This document shows, piece after piece, positions 35,039-45,000 of a stretch of 64,000 bases of DNA; positions within the stretch are counted from its first letter, which is position 1, and every line of letters starts with the position of its first letter. The notes beneath the pieces were generated by a model. The model had not been told where the DNA came from. It did not search any database and saw only the letters and a program-made list of their open reading frames with translations. A program made the translations under genes and the position numbers. Source of the stretch: Verticillium longisporum (lineage: Eukaryota; Ascomycota; Sordariomycetes; Glomerellales; Plectosphaerellaceae); contig JAETXT010000008.1 of NCBI GenBank assembly GCA_019188255.1, forward strand, positions 3,720,001 through 3,784,000. Reading direction: 5' to 3'.

Positions 35039-35590
35039 GGTGGTGCGATGCCGGGAAAACGAAGGGAGCTGCACCGTCGCGAATGTCGCTGTATCGCTGT
35101 ATCGCTGTATTGCTGTAGCAGTCGCCTGCTGCTGCCATGGCGGCCGGCATCGCGAGAGCTCCTTATCTTATCGTCACGTGGGCACAAGGACGACTCAGGA
35201 CAGGAACGAGGAGAACACCAAGCTTTCGGCATGATTACTGGAGTGGAACACCAAGGAGTCATTAAGTCAACGAATAATGCACCACCGAGTGCCAAGCCAG
35301 CTCATGCTGTTCAATGCTCATCTGGATGGTCTCTTGACAAGCGTGGCTACCAAGCAAGAAACGGTACCTCGAGTACCTTACCATGCATGAGCGAACTGAA
35401 TGCAACTAGACGGCTTTCGCATATCGACATGCCCCCACAACCAAGTGCCTCCGCGCTATTCCCGATGCACTCGGCAGATGGATGCGGCCAATAGGACGGC
35501 GTCTATTGCAATGCGGGGAGGGTCCAGAGCCGACATCGCCCAAAATTTCAGACGTTCGTGCGTGCGCTGACTGAGGTACCTTACAGTGGT

Positions 35591-35662
35591 CGCTCAGTGC
35601 TCAGTGCTCGTGCTTGTGCTTAGGCTCGCTCAGTGCTCGCCAGTGCTCGCCAGTGCTCAGCT
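35591..35662. repeat. CAGTGCTC repeat cluster
   Basis: The octamer CAGTGCTC occurs six times in about 70 bases, some copies spaced 9-10 bases apart with a CGC linker. It lies 220-300 bases upstream of the ILV3 ATG. Confidence 0.8.
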
Positions 35663-35743
35663 ACGGCATCGCACCGAAGCTCTCTCGTCTTAGCGTCTGT
35701 CCCTGTGATCATTAGGTCTCTCCGCCGCCCACGCCCTCGCCAT

Positions 35744-35750
35744 TGACTCA
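35744..35750. promoter_or_regulatory. CPC1/Gcn4-type TGACTCA site upstream of ILV3
   Basis: A perfect TGACTCA, 138 bases before the ILV3 ATG. This is the binding site of the bZIP general-amino-acid-control activator (Gcn4, CPC-1, CpcA), which in fungi induces branched-chain amino-acid genes. Position and gene fit well. Binding is inferred. Confidence 0.6.
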
Positions 35751-35887
35751 TCACGGACACCATTCCGGCACGATCAAGTCGAAGCAGTGCTCCCGGCATC
35801 AGGACCAAGGTCTTTCTCGGTCTCTACACCCTTCGGTCGCCATCTCCGACACCGACACCGACACCGATACTAACACCGCCGCCCACC

Positions 35888-37788
35888 ATGCTTTCGAGGT
35901 CATTTGGCATGCGGTCATCCGCCCTTCGAGCTGCCTCGAAGGTTCGGTCGACGCCCTCGAGCTATGCGTATGTTCCCCTTGCGCCAATGGACCCAATGAG
36001 CCCCCAGCTTGATCTCTGTTGAACATGGCATACTGACTTGTATTTTTTTCCCTTCTCCTCCAGTCGAACCCTGTCTACGACAGCCTCGCGCGCCGGCGAC
36101 GAGACGCTGAACAAATTCTCGTCCAAGATCACCCAGCCCAAGTCCCAGGGTGCCTCGCAGGCCATGCTCTACGCCACCGGCCTCAGCGAAGACGACATGA
36201 ACAAGGCCCAGGTCGGCATCTCCTCCGTCTGGTACGAGGGCAACCCCTGCAACATGCACCTCATGGACCTGTCGGCCGTCGTCCGCGAGTCCGTCGCCAA
36301 GGCCGGCCTCATCCCCTACCGCTTCAACACCATTGGCGTCTCGGACGGCATGAGCATGGGCACCAAGGGCATGCGCTACTCCCTGCAGAGCCGTGAGATC
36401 ATCGCCGACAGCATCGAGACGGTCATGAACGGCCAGTGGTACGACGGCAACATTTCCCTGCCCGGCTGCGACAAGAACATGCCCGGCGTCACCATGGCCA
36501 TGGGCCGCGTCAACCGCCCCAGCATCATGGTCTACGGCGGCACCATCAAGCCCGGCTGCACCAACAAGGGCGAGAACGTCGACATTGTGTCGGCCTTCCA
36601 GGCCTACGGCCAGTACATCACGGGCGAGATCACCGAGGAGGAGCGCTTCGACATTATCCGCCACGCCTGCCCCGGCAGCGGCGCCTGCGGTGGCATGTAC
36701 ACGGCCAACACCATGGCCACGGCCATTGAGACGCTCGGTCTCACCCTGCCCGGCAGCAGCAGCAGCCCGGCCGAGGACCCGGCCAAGAAGGCCGAGTGCG
36801 AGAACGTCGGCGAGGCCATCAAGAACCTTCTGCGCGAGGACCTCCGCCCCCGCGACATCCTGACGCGCCAGGCCTTTGAGAACGCCATGATCGTCGTCAA
36901 CATTCTCGGCGGCAGCACCAACGCCGTCCTCCACCTGCTCGCCATTGCCGACAGCGTCGGCATCAAGCTCACCGTCGAGGACTTCCAGGCCGTCTCCGAC
37001 AGGACCCCTTCCTCGCCGACCTCAAGCCCTCGGGCAAGTTTGTCATGGCCGACATGCACCGCATCGGCGGCACGCCGGCCCTCCTCAAGTTCCTCCTCAA
37101 GGAGGGCATCCTCGACGGCTCGGGCGTCACCGTCACGGGCCAGACCATGGCCAAGAACGTCGACGCCTTGCCCGACTTCCCCGCCGACCAGCAGATCATC
37201 CGCCCGCTGAGCAAGCCCATCAAGCCGACGGGCCACATTCAGATCCTGCGCGGCCAGCTCGCGCCCGGCGGCTCCGTCGGCAAGATCACGGGCAAGGAGG
37301 GCCTCGTCTTCACGGGCAAGGCTTGGGTCTTCGACGATGAGCACGACTTTACTGCCTCGCTCGTGGCCGGCGACATATAACAGGGGGACAAGACGGTCGA
37401 CATCATCCGCTTCGAGGGCCCCATGGGCGGGCCCGGCATGCCCGAGAAGCTCAAGCCGAGCTCGGCCATCATGGGCGCCGGCCTCGGCCAGGACGTCGCG
37501 CTGCTGACCGACGGCCGCTTCTCCGGCGGCAGCCACGGCTTCCTCATCGGCCACATTGTGCCCGAGGCCCAGGAGGGCGGGCCCATCGGCCTCGTCCGCG
37601 ACGGCGACGTCGTCACCATTGACGCCGAGCGCCGCGTCATCGACTCGGACGTGTCCGACGCCGAGATGGCCCGCCGCCGCGCCGACTGGAAGGCCCCCGC
37701 GCTCAAGTACACCAAGGGCACCCTCAAGAAGTACGCGACGCTCGTCAGCGACGCCAGCTCTGGCTGCGTCACCGACGGTCCCATCTAA
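35888..37788 (+). CDS. ILV3: Dihydroxy-acid dehydratase, mitochondrial, one frame break and one in-frame stop
   Basis: Fe-S enzyme of the mitochondrial matrix that dehydrates dihydroxy-isovalerate and dihydroxy-methylvalerate in valine and isoleucine synthesis. Exon 1 is 35888-35967, encoding an Arg/Ser-rich presequence ([20 protein letters not shown]). A 96-bp GTATGT…CAG intron follows, then exon 2, 36064-37788. Corrected length is about 601 aa, normal for fungi. Cluster Cys are near residues 89 (EGNPCNMH), 162 (PGCDKNMPG) and 235 ([13 protein letters not shown]). Both ILVD/EDD signatures are present ([20 protein letters not shown]). The C4 run at 37005-37008 is one base short, and TAA at 37378-37380 falls at about codon 466, with perfect family sequence continuing after it ([19 protein letters not shown]). 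Taken literally the enzyme would be broken and the strain auxotrophic unless another copy exists. Sequence error is likelier. Codons are extremely GC-rich. Confidence 0.92.
37005..37008 (+). other. Homopolymer frame break in ILV3
   Basis: A C4 run that must be C5 to join AVSDRTP to [18 protein letters not shown]. Upstream and downstream frames are otherwise fully open. Confidence 0.8.
37378..37380 (+). other. In-frame TAA in ILV3
   Basis: A TAA codon between LVAGDI and QGDKTVDII, where the family has an ordinary residue, often Lys. It is a substitution and not an indel, so the homopolymer explanation does not cover it. No intron with GT-AG ends could remove it. Confidence 0.85.
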
Positions 37789-37824
37789 GGTGTCGTCTGC
37801 CGTTGGGCGTCGTTGAACATGGTC

Positions 37825-37916
37825 GTGCGAGGTAGATTGCCGCTGGGAGGACAGCTGAAAGGGTGTGCGAGGTAGATGCCGCTGGGAGGACGGCGGCAAA
37901 GCGTGTGCGAAGCGTT
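37825..37916. repeat. 40-bp tandem repeat downstream of ILV3
   Basis: A unit beginning GTGCGAGGTAGAT and including GCCGCTGGGAGGAC recurs at 37825 and 37865, with a partial third copy at 37905, a period of 40 bases. It fills the short gap between the ILV3 stop and the next gene. Confidence 0.8.
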
Positions 37917-37977
37917 GTACGATGTGCGCCGGGAGGAGGCGGGTGTTTGGTTTTTTGTCCCGTGTCACAACATCGAC

Positions 37978-38822
37978 ATGGAGCACGCGCCTTTCTGCGC
38001 CCCTGAGAAGGACGGCGAGCTCTTCGTCGGCAGGACCTACTATGGTTTGTGCCCTTCCCCCACCATCACCTTCATCCTCGTGGCCCCTTGCTAACAGCAC
38101 CAGTCACCTGGGATGCCACGGCGCCCGTCCTCAAGAGCAACACGAGCGAAAAAGTCTGGATCCACCTCGTCGGCTACTACGTCAACAGCACGACGGGCGA
38201 GATCGACGAGACCGAGGACCCCATCTTCAACCCCAACAAGAAGCACGTCAAGCCCGCCAAGCACGGCTTCTACCCCTGGCACGTCGGCGGCAACACCATC
38301 CCCCGCGGCGAGCAGAACGCCACGATCCAGCTGCGCATCCAGCGCCACATTGACGACGAGTACGTCGGCCCCGATGTCGTCGGCCAGACCGTCTTCGTGC
38401 GCCGCCAGGACAGGCCCCCGCACCGCGACTCCCGGCCCCCGGGCGACAAGGAGCTGTACATTGCGCTGCCCATCGTCGGCGCCGGCCTCCTCTTCATCCT
38501 CGGCGGTCTGTTCTGGTACAACAGGCAGAGCCGCCGCGTCGGCCTCGGCAACGTGTCGAGTCGCTCCGGGTTCGAGAAGCGCAAGACGCGGGCCGCCAAG
38601 TTGCTGGCCAAGATGCACGGCGGCAGCGGCAAGGCGTCTGGGTCCGGCGGTCGCGGCAGGAACAGGGGGGAGAATGCATTTGACGGCGAGAACATGGAGC
38701 TCATGGGTGGCCACGACCGGGACTCGAGCCCCGACTCGGATGGCGGCTGGGACGCGAAGCGCTTCGCGGGAGGATCGGGGACGCGCTTCATGGATGATAG
38801 GAAGCAGAGGAAGAGAGCGTGA
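37978..38822 (+). CDS. Single-pass membrane protein, N-terminus uncertain
   Basis: Exon 1 runs from ATG 37978 to 38044. A 59-bp GTTTGT…CAG intron with a GCTAAC branch site follows, then exon 2, 38104-38822, giving 261 aa from this ATG. Product not recognised by name. Residues 1-150 are a Pro/Asn-containing ectodomain-like region with two Asn-x-Ser/Thr sites (NTS, NST) plus NAT further on. A transmembrane helix follows near residues 156-178 (LYIALPIVGAGLLFILGGLF), then a basic, Gly/Ser-rich cytoplasmic tail. Such a layout normally needs a signal peptide. None precedes the ATG, although the frame stays open upstream (…VPCHNIDMEHAPFCAPE), so the true first exon may be missing, altered, or lost in the 40-bp repeat just upstream. 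The intergenic gap to ILV3 is only 189 bases. Confidence 0.68.
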
Positions 38823-39628
38823 ACTGCAGGCGCGGCTTGAATGCAAAAGTCATCTTTTCCGTCTCATCTTTCTCGTGTCAAGTGCGAGACCTGCGTCTTG
38901 AGTGATTCAGGGTGTGCATCGATGGCATCTGCTGTGGGGATGTGCTCACTGGGAGAATCAGTTTCGCTGGTTTTCGGGCATATCAAGGCTGGCTGGTCTA
39001 ACAGGCCAGCAGCATATCGGCTGACAGAGCTGCCCGCCATCGTGTGCGAGCGACAGGAGAAAAGCGGAATTTTCCGCTTTGTAGCCCTCGTTTCGTGGAA
39101 ACATCCTGCCACATCAAGTCTTGACAAATGTCCCACGAATGCCTCGTGGTTCCTGCCACAGGCTGTGCGTGGGCAGGCTTTCGGAGTTACGTCCAGCTGG
39201 TCGAGCGAGTTACGATCAACCCCAATGGCCCACGGTTTCCCAAGGTTTCCCACAGAGCTGACATGCTTTCTGTAGCCCATCCGCATCGCAACTTCTGTGG
39301 ATCGAATTCATATCGCAAAAGCTTCCAATCTTGCCCATATCCCGTGACTAGAAGCACGATGCCCGAACAAAGTTCTCTAGGAGGGGAAACGCGAGGCAGG
39401 AGATGTCCCTTGCGGAGAAAGGTCATCTTCCTGCCAGCATACCTACCTATATAAGATGCTCCCCCGGCATTCGACGTGAAGGACTCCATACGGAGCATTT
39501 CCAATTACTTATGACCTTCGTCTACAGTTATCTCATCACAAACGTCGTCACCAGCACCATCTACTTGAGCATCGACTCAGACCCATACCGTTACATCAGT
39601 CACAAGCCCTCAGCAGCTCTTGATCAGC
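38823..39628. other. Intergenic
   Basis: 806 bases between two plus-strand genes. Open frames of up to 144 codons exist on both strands but overlap antisense and look random. No gene seen. Confidence 0.55.
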
Positions 39629-40840
39629 ATGAATAATCCATTCCTGTCAGATCAGATGTCTCAAGGCGGTCCAGACCAGCAGCAGCCTCCTGTGATCACT
39701 AACCTTCAAGGCTACCTCCAGTCCCAGCAATATGCCACTCAAATGGGGCCGATTCAGGGGCCAGTCTTTAGCACTCAGCCAATTCCCAACAACAACATGT
39801 TCGCCCCGATTCCTCGACCTCCATTGCATTCAAGCCTCTCTTCACATCGCATACTTGTCGTTCTGGCTTTCCCCACGCCGTCCGCTGGCGCGAGAATCCG
39901 TGGGTCTGGCACCCTGGGTTTCCAGTACCCTGGCTACTTTCACTGGATCAACTTGCCACATCAGTCCGGAGGAGTCTTGCACAGTCATGCTGCTTGGGCA
40001 AGTTGCCCAAAGGTCATCATTCTCATGGCGGAAGATGATTTCCAAGTTTTCAGGCATTTCTGCATGGGACTTGCAAACTCTGAGCCAGTTCCCTGGAGTC
40101 TCGAGCCGCAAATCATCAAGCATCTGCGTGTTCATGGACATAGCGAAGGCGATTTGGTCGAACGTTTCTCGAAGCTTTGCCTTTTCGGCGTGGACCAAGA
40201 CTTGACCGCGACAGAATATCTTTGGTGGCCGGGAGAGCTGGCGGGGGCAACGAGCCAGGGCTTTCGCTGGTCCATGATGCCAGCCAACAACCGAACAAAC
40301 GGGACCGCGCAGGACTTCAGCGCCTGTGGAGATTACAGGTTGAACAGGGAGCAGATACGTGCCTGCAGGCAGAACATGAGGGAAGATCCAGGATCCCACA
40401 CCGTGCAGCACTTCGACAAATCTTGGGGAACTAGCATGAACCAGGATGGGTCCCCGTCGCCCATGGATATGTTCCTCACGTCCATGGATGGCGTGCTCTT
40501 GTCTGAACAGTATCGCGCACATAGCAATGCTTCAACCCAGATGGCTCTGGTCAACGACTTCGGCACCGGTTCTACCGTCTCACCGGCAGGTGATGAGCAC
40601 GTTGCAGAATCTCATGGCTACTTCATGTCAGACGAGCAGCTTGTGCAAGCCCCCATGCACAGCGAACCCTATCCGAATAGCGGGCTCCAGATGGGCTCGA
40701 CGTGGGACGAACTCTTGATGCCGCTCACGGCCAATCCACAAGAATCGCAGCATAGTGTCGATCCTCAACTGCTGCAGCCATACAACGAACCAGCTTCGAA
40801 TGACGAGGAGATTATTCCGTTTCCTGGTGCTGCCTTGTAG
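39629..40840 (+). CDS. Hypothetical protein, 403 aa, Gln- and Met-rich
   Basis: Single exon from ATG 39629 to TAG 40840. The product is not recognised. The first 60 residues are Gln/Pro/Asn-rich (…DQQQPPVITNLQGYL…). The middle is more ordered with many Trp and His (…YFHWINLPHQ…, …LTATEYLWWPGELAG…). The last 130 residues are acidic, Met- and Ser-rich (…PSPMDMFLTSMDGVLL…) and end in NDEEIIPFPGAAL. The Gln-rich and acidic ends could suit a transcriptional activator-like protein, but I see no DNA-binding motif. No signal peptide or membrane helix. Codon use is mixed, unlike the GC-rich genes just upstream. A lineage-specific gene or a protein missing some exons are both possible. Confidence 0.55.
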   Translation: MNNPFLSDQMSQGGPDQQQPPVITNLQGYLQSQQYATQMGPIQGPVFSTQPIPNNNMFAPIPRPPLHSSLSSHRILVVLAFPTPSAGARIRGSGTLGFQYPGYFHWINLPHQSGGVLHSHAAWASCPKVIILMAEDDFQVFRHFCMGLANSEPVPWSLEPQIIKHLRVHGHSEGDLVERFSKLCLFGVDQDLTATEYLWWPGELAGATSQGFRWSMMPANNRTNGTAQDFSACGDYRLNREQIRACRQNMREDPGSHTVQHFDKSWGTSMNQDGSPSPMDMFLTSMDGVLLSEQYRAHSNASTQMALVNDFGTGSTVSPAGDEHVAESHGYFMSDEQLVQAPMHSEPYPNSGLQMGSTWDELLMPLTANPQESQHSVDPQLLQPYNEPASNDEEIIPFPGAAL

Positions 40841-42015
40841 GCAGGCAGCGCTCGATAGGGGGCATCTTCTGTCACAATTTGGCAAGTATACACGCCAGTC
40901 ACAGCCTGGCAGGTAGATGATGTATCTGATCGAGTCGGTAGGCATTCGGTGGCATTTGCTGTGCGAGCATGGTTGCGGTTGGTTTTATGGAGCGTAGCAG
41001 TTCTTGAAAATCCTGGGAAGTATCGGGCCTGAGGGCACCTGGATTGAATTTGGGAGAGGGAGCAAAAGGGCATAGGCTTACAGGAGTCGGCATGCCCACC
41101 AGAGAACGTGGGTAGCTTTAGCATCAGGAGTTGGCGTTCGGGCTTTTATCATTGTTGCTATTGAACAGCAGCATACAGTGTAGCAGTAAGGGATATCAAA
41201 CAAGTATTGGGTATACCTGCGGTATCGTGCTTGGCAAGGTTGCGATGTCATCCTCTGTGTCGTCCCTTAAACTTGGTATGGGCTCCCTTTCAATCATATG
41301 TGAGGGGTCACCAGATCAACATATCCACGTCTGACTTGATGATACCAGACTTCTTCTTTACCAGATGATATTTCAACGTCTGTCCTCGGCCCAGAGATAA
41401 TAATGAAAGGCCCACGCCGAGTAACTAGATCTCACGCCTTCCCAGACAGCAGCTACAGACCTACAGACTCGAAAGACGTCGCCGACTGATATTTGGGTAA
41501 CATGAGAGCTATACGTGCATGAATGACTGGTCTCAGTCTTGGCGAGACTGGCTTCGCAACCTCACAGCCCACGCTATGTGCCTCTGGTTTATCCGGCTTC
41601 TGTTCGGGAAGGGCATTGTTTTGGGACACTCTCGGGGCAGTTCAGCGCCCTCGGTAGCTATGTTGGGATCCCGACTTTTAGGTACGGGCTACGTTATGCC
41701 ACTCGGGAAGAAGGCCTCGTCAGGCAGACCGAGACCACGACATGCTGTGATTTTGTCGAGAAGTCGTCCAATGCGCCCTCAACTGATGAATCTCTAAGAA
41801 ACGAGTCGCCTAATTTGGGTTCATACGTGGAAAGTGCGTGCTTATAGCCCATGAATTGACACAAGTTTCACGGGCTGCTTTATATCGTTCTCTCGGCTGG
41901 GGGTTACTATAAGATTATGTCAAGACAAGCTATATCCCGAAGAACCGCGACTTTATGACTTCAAGATCCGATGGGATTAAAATTCAATCATTCTTATGTG
42001 CCTCCGATGCAGACT

Positions 42016-42041
42016 AGTCCGTTATCTTAAGGTAGCGGACT
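42016..42041. repeat. 26-base imperfect palindrome
   Basis: AGTCCG…CGGACT around a central CTTAAG, with two mismatches per arm, all of the T/G transition type. It lies in a short AT-richer patch of the gene-poor region. It could be a protein-binding site or chance. Confidence 0.6.
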
Positions 42042-45000
42042 TGATGATTATTCTGTGCTCAAATTGATTTCTCTTCTTCGAGGCCATCAATACGTACATT
42101 CGCCATCTTTAGATTGACAGACGTTAGGCGTAAACTCGTTGCACACACAGTCGCAAGTCATGCCATTCTAGGTCAACCATGTACGTCCAGAGTGCACCCG
42201 AGGACGCTCACCAGCAACTCACCGGCTGGCGGCCCATGTCACAACGGAGGTCTTCAAGAACCACAGCAGCAGCAACATCTTCACGAGCCTTGCTGCAAGA
42301 CAACCGACATGGCCAACGCCTCACTCCATCTACCCAGCACGCCAATGTCTAATGACCTGGCCGCGCAGGCCAGGCCTCGTGCCTCGTGTGAACCGCCACA
42401 GCCTGCAACCGGCCCAACGACCGACCGCACACCGTAAACATGAACCAACCACTCGCTCATCGAACACAGCTTTCATCGCAAACAGTCGGTCAACAAAGCG
42501 CGGGCACGACAACAAATAACAAACCGTTCAAAGTCATGCGTCGTCGTCGTCGTCGATATACCTCCTTCCCGCAGGACCTGAACCCTTCCCCCCCGCGTCA
42601 GACCGCAGACCGCAGAAAGGGGCCCAGATCTCACGGGAGCAATCTGATAGGCCAGGCGATCTCAGAGGTGCAACATCGAAAACAACGAGAGAGGACATGG
42701 CCAGTTGTTCTGCAGCAGTCTGACATGGCTGGGACACACACCCGTTCGGCGGGAGTGGCCCATCCCATCCCGTCCACACCCACATCTGCTCGCTTTTCTC
42801 ACATGTTTCCCGCGAGGCAGCGGACACTGATTCTCAGGAACCGCCCAGCTCCATCCCCTCCCACGATATGCGTACCATGCGCTGTCCAGACCGGGTTCTA
42901 CCCATCTCATCGCAAAGTTGGCACATTCACTAGCACAGGAACAAGGGGCAGAGCTTGGAGGGTGGGGAAAGAAGGCCGAGCCAAGAAGAGGATTGGAAGA
43001 GGGAGAAAAAAAAAATGGGATTCGTCGATGCAACCGATCGCCATGGGCAAAATGGAACATGGCGAAATGCGCATTGCAAATAGTTCCCTCAGGGACAGCA
43101 GCGGAAACCTGGTCGGCCAGCAAATGGGCAAATGTCTCGAAGAATGCAACGGCCGGGCGCTAGGTGCCGGTGGTGGTAGGTAGAAACCGGTTTTTGTGCT
43201 GCACTCGCTCTCCGCGCGCGCGCCCTTTCAGTTTTCCCCCTCCTATTGGTATGCGGATTAAGTGGTCCATGGGCGAATCGAAGGACGAAGAGGATCCTGT
43301 CCCATCGTGGGATCGAGATCGAAAAAGGGCTGCGTACGTGTTCGCGAGGAGTAGGGGTAGGGGGAGACGCTAGCGATCCAAGGTTTGCGTGGGGAGGTTA
43401 GAGAGGGTGTGGTCAATTGATTTCGTCGAAACGGCCGAGGGAGTCGTTGATTGATTGACTGGTTGACTGCCTTTTCTCCAGGGTTTGGTGGAAGGGGGGC
43501 TGGGGAGATATTGTGTCCCCTGGCATAACCCGATCACCGCCCTCCCCTCCGAACACATGCATGCCTTTCTCTGCCCCTGCCCTTTGGATGAAGAAGGAGG
43601 GTGGTCACGAATATGGAAATGGTACCTTGAATTCTTGATGCCGAAAGAGTCAGTATTCACTCGTTCAATGATCCGCATCAGGGGGGGTTGAGCGCCAACC
43701 CAAACCCTTTCGAGATGGCGTCCAGCCAGCCCATCAGCCATGGATGACATGTCGTCCAGATCGGAGAATAGTCCCATTCGTCCAGTGACAGATCATCTCG
43801 CACAGGGGGAGGAGTGCCATCGGCACCACCAATACCACCACTACAACGGCGACATTGAAAACGCGTGCCCGGAAATGAAGGCGGCCGCTGCATCGCGTCG
43901 TAAACCCGACCAGCCAGAGCGAGATTCCAGCCGGAGCAGTAGAAGCGTAGCCCACAATCCAAGCCCAAGCCCAAGCCCAAGGCTGGATGGACGAGGGGCC
44001 GGGGGATCATGTACCTCTGAATCTTGTTTTGGGGTCCGGTCCATGCGCCGGGCCCATTGTCCCGGCTCTGGTAACACGCGAGGGCATCAATTGGGTGCCG
44101 CGGTCGACATGAGGAAAGCATGAAAGAAAGAAAAGCCCATCAGCTCGTGATGGCTTGCAGTGTGGCATGCAGTAGGCCCTGCTGCGTGTTTTCCGCATCA
44201 TGGTTCCCCTCGGCCTCAACGCGTAGAGGAGGGTCGGTTTTTTTCCTTTACCACCCATTCGTTCAATTTGCATCTCTCATCTGCCGTGGGAGGGATATGC
44301 CGGTCAGCCACTGCCAGCTGGCGTGATAACAGCCCGCCTAAGGTGCTAACCACCACCTGACCCGAGCTGAACGTCTTCTTCTGGATGTGTTCGCTATCGT
44401 CGAGACCAGTTCACATGGCGTGTTGTCGTATGAAATGGTGCCATCATATTGTCGCTGACACGTCTCACACGCGTCTGCCCATTGTGGTCGTCAACAAGCA
44501 AACAAGCTTAGCTCCAAGCTCATAGCGCATAGCTCGAGAAAGTAAAGCCTCATAGGCTTGGGAGAAGCGCGAAGCTCAAGTCAGGAATAGCTCGGCGACG
44601 AAAGCAATGGCGTTCAGCCAGGTCCGCGGGTGAGATGGGCCAAGAACATACTCTGTGTCCGTGCAGGCGCGGTCTCGCTCGGTCTTATCGTTGATGTCCC
44701 GCGCACTTTGTGACGGCATCATTATGCTCTTGATTGTTCTTGGCCGCCGCACCCCCACGACACCGTCTCGATCACTCGACGGATCACCGTTACCAAAACG
44801 AAACATCTCAAGAAGGCTTCAGACGAACGAGGAAGGAACTGGTCAAGGCACGAACTCCATCGTAGGAGGAGGCGAACGCGTCCCGGTCGCTCGGCGGACG
44901 AACGCATCGTTTGACGAGCCAAGCCGAGAGATCCTCTAGCGATAGTATTGAAGCGATTGGCTGAGGCCGTGGCTCTGTCAAACCTGCCTAGAGTAGCCGT

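Larger units (their letters stand above)
35039..35887. other. Divergent promoter region of ClpP and ILV3
   Basis: 849 bases between two divergent genes for mitochondrial proteins. It holds a CAGTGCTC repeat cluster (35591-35662), a TGACTCA site (35744-35750), and a (GACACC)n tract at about 35848-35870 in the ILV3 leader. No gene seen. Confidence 0.65.

Noticed and set aside
35915..38100. Long minus-strand frames (339 and 498 codons) opposite ILV3
   Set aside because: They are antisense shadows caused by the strong G/C third-position bias of ILV3. Their Ala/Val/Gly/Asp-rich composition has no domain logic.
42021..42036. CTTAAGGTAGC match to the conserved large-subunit rRNA site used by R2 elements and I-CeuI
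   Set aside because: Only about 11 bases match. The flanks on both sides do not resemble rRNA, and no element sequence is attached.
42440..43183. 247-codon frame
   Set aside because: It begins with an Arg run from a CGT repeat, shows no conserved features, and overlaps equally open antisense frames.
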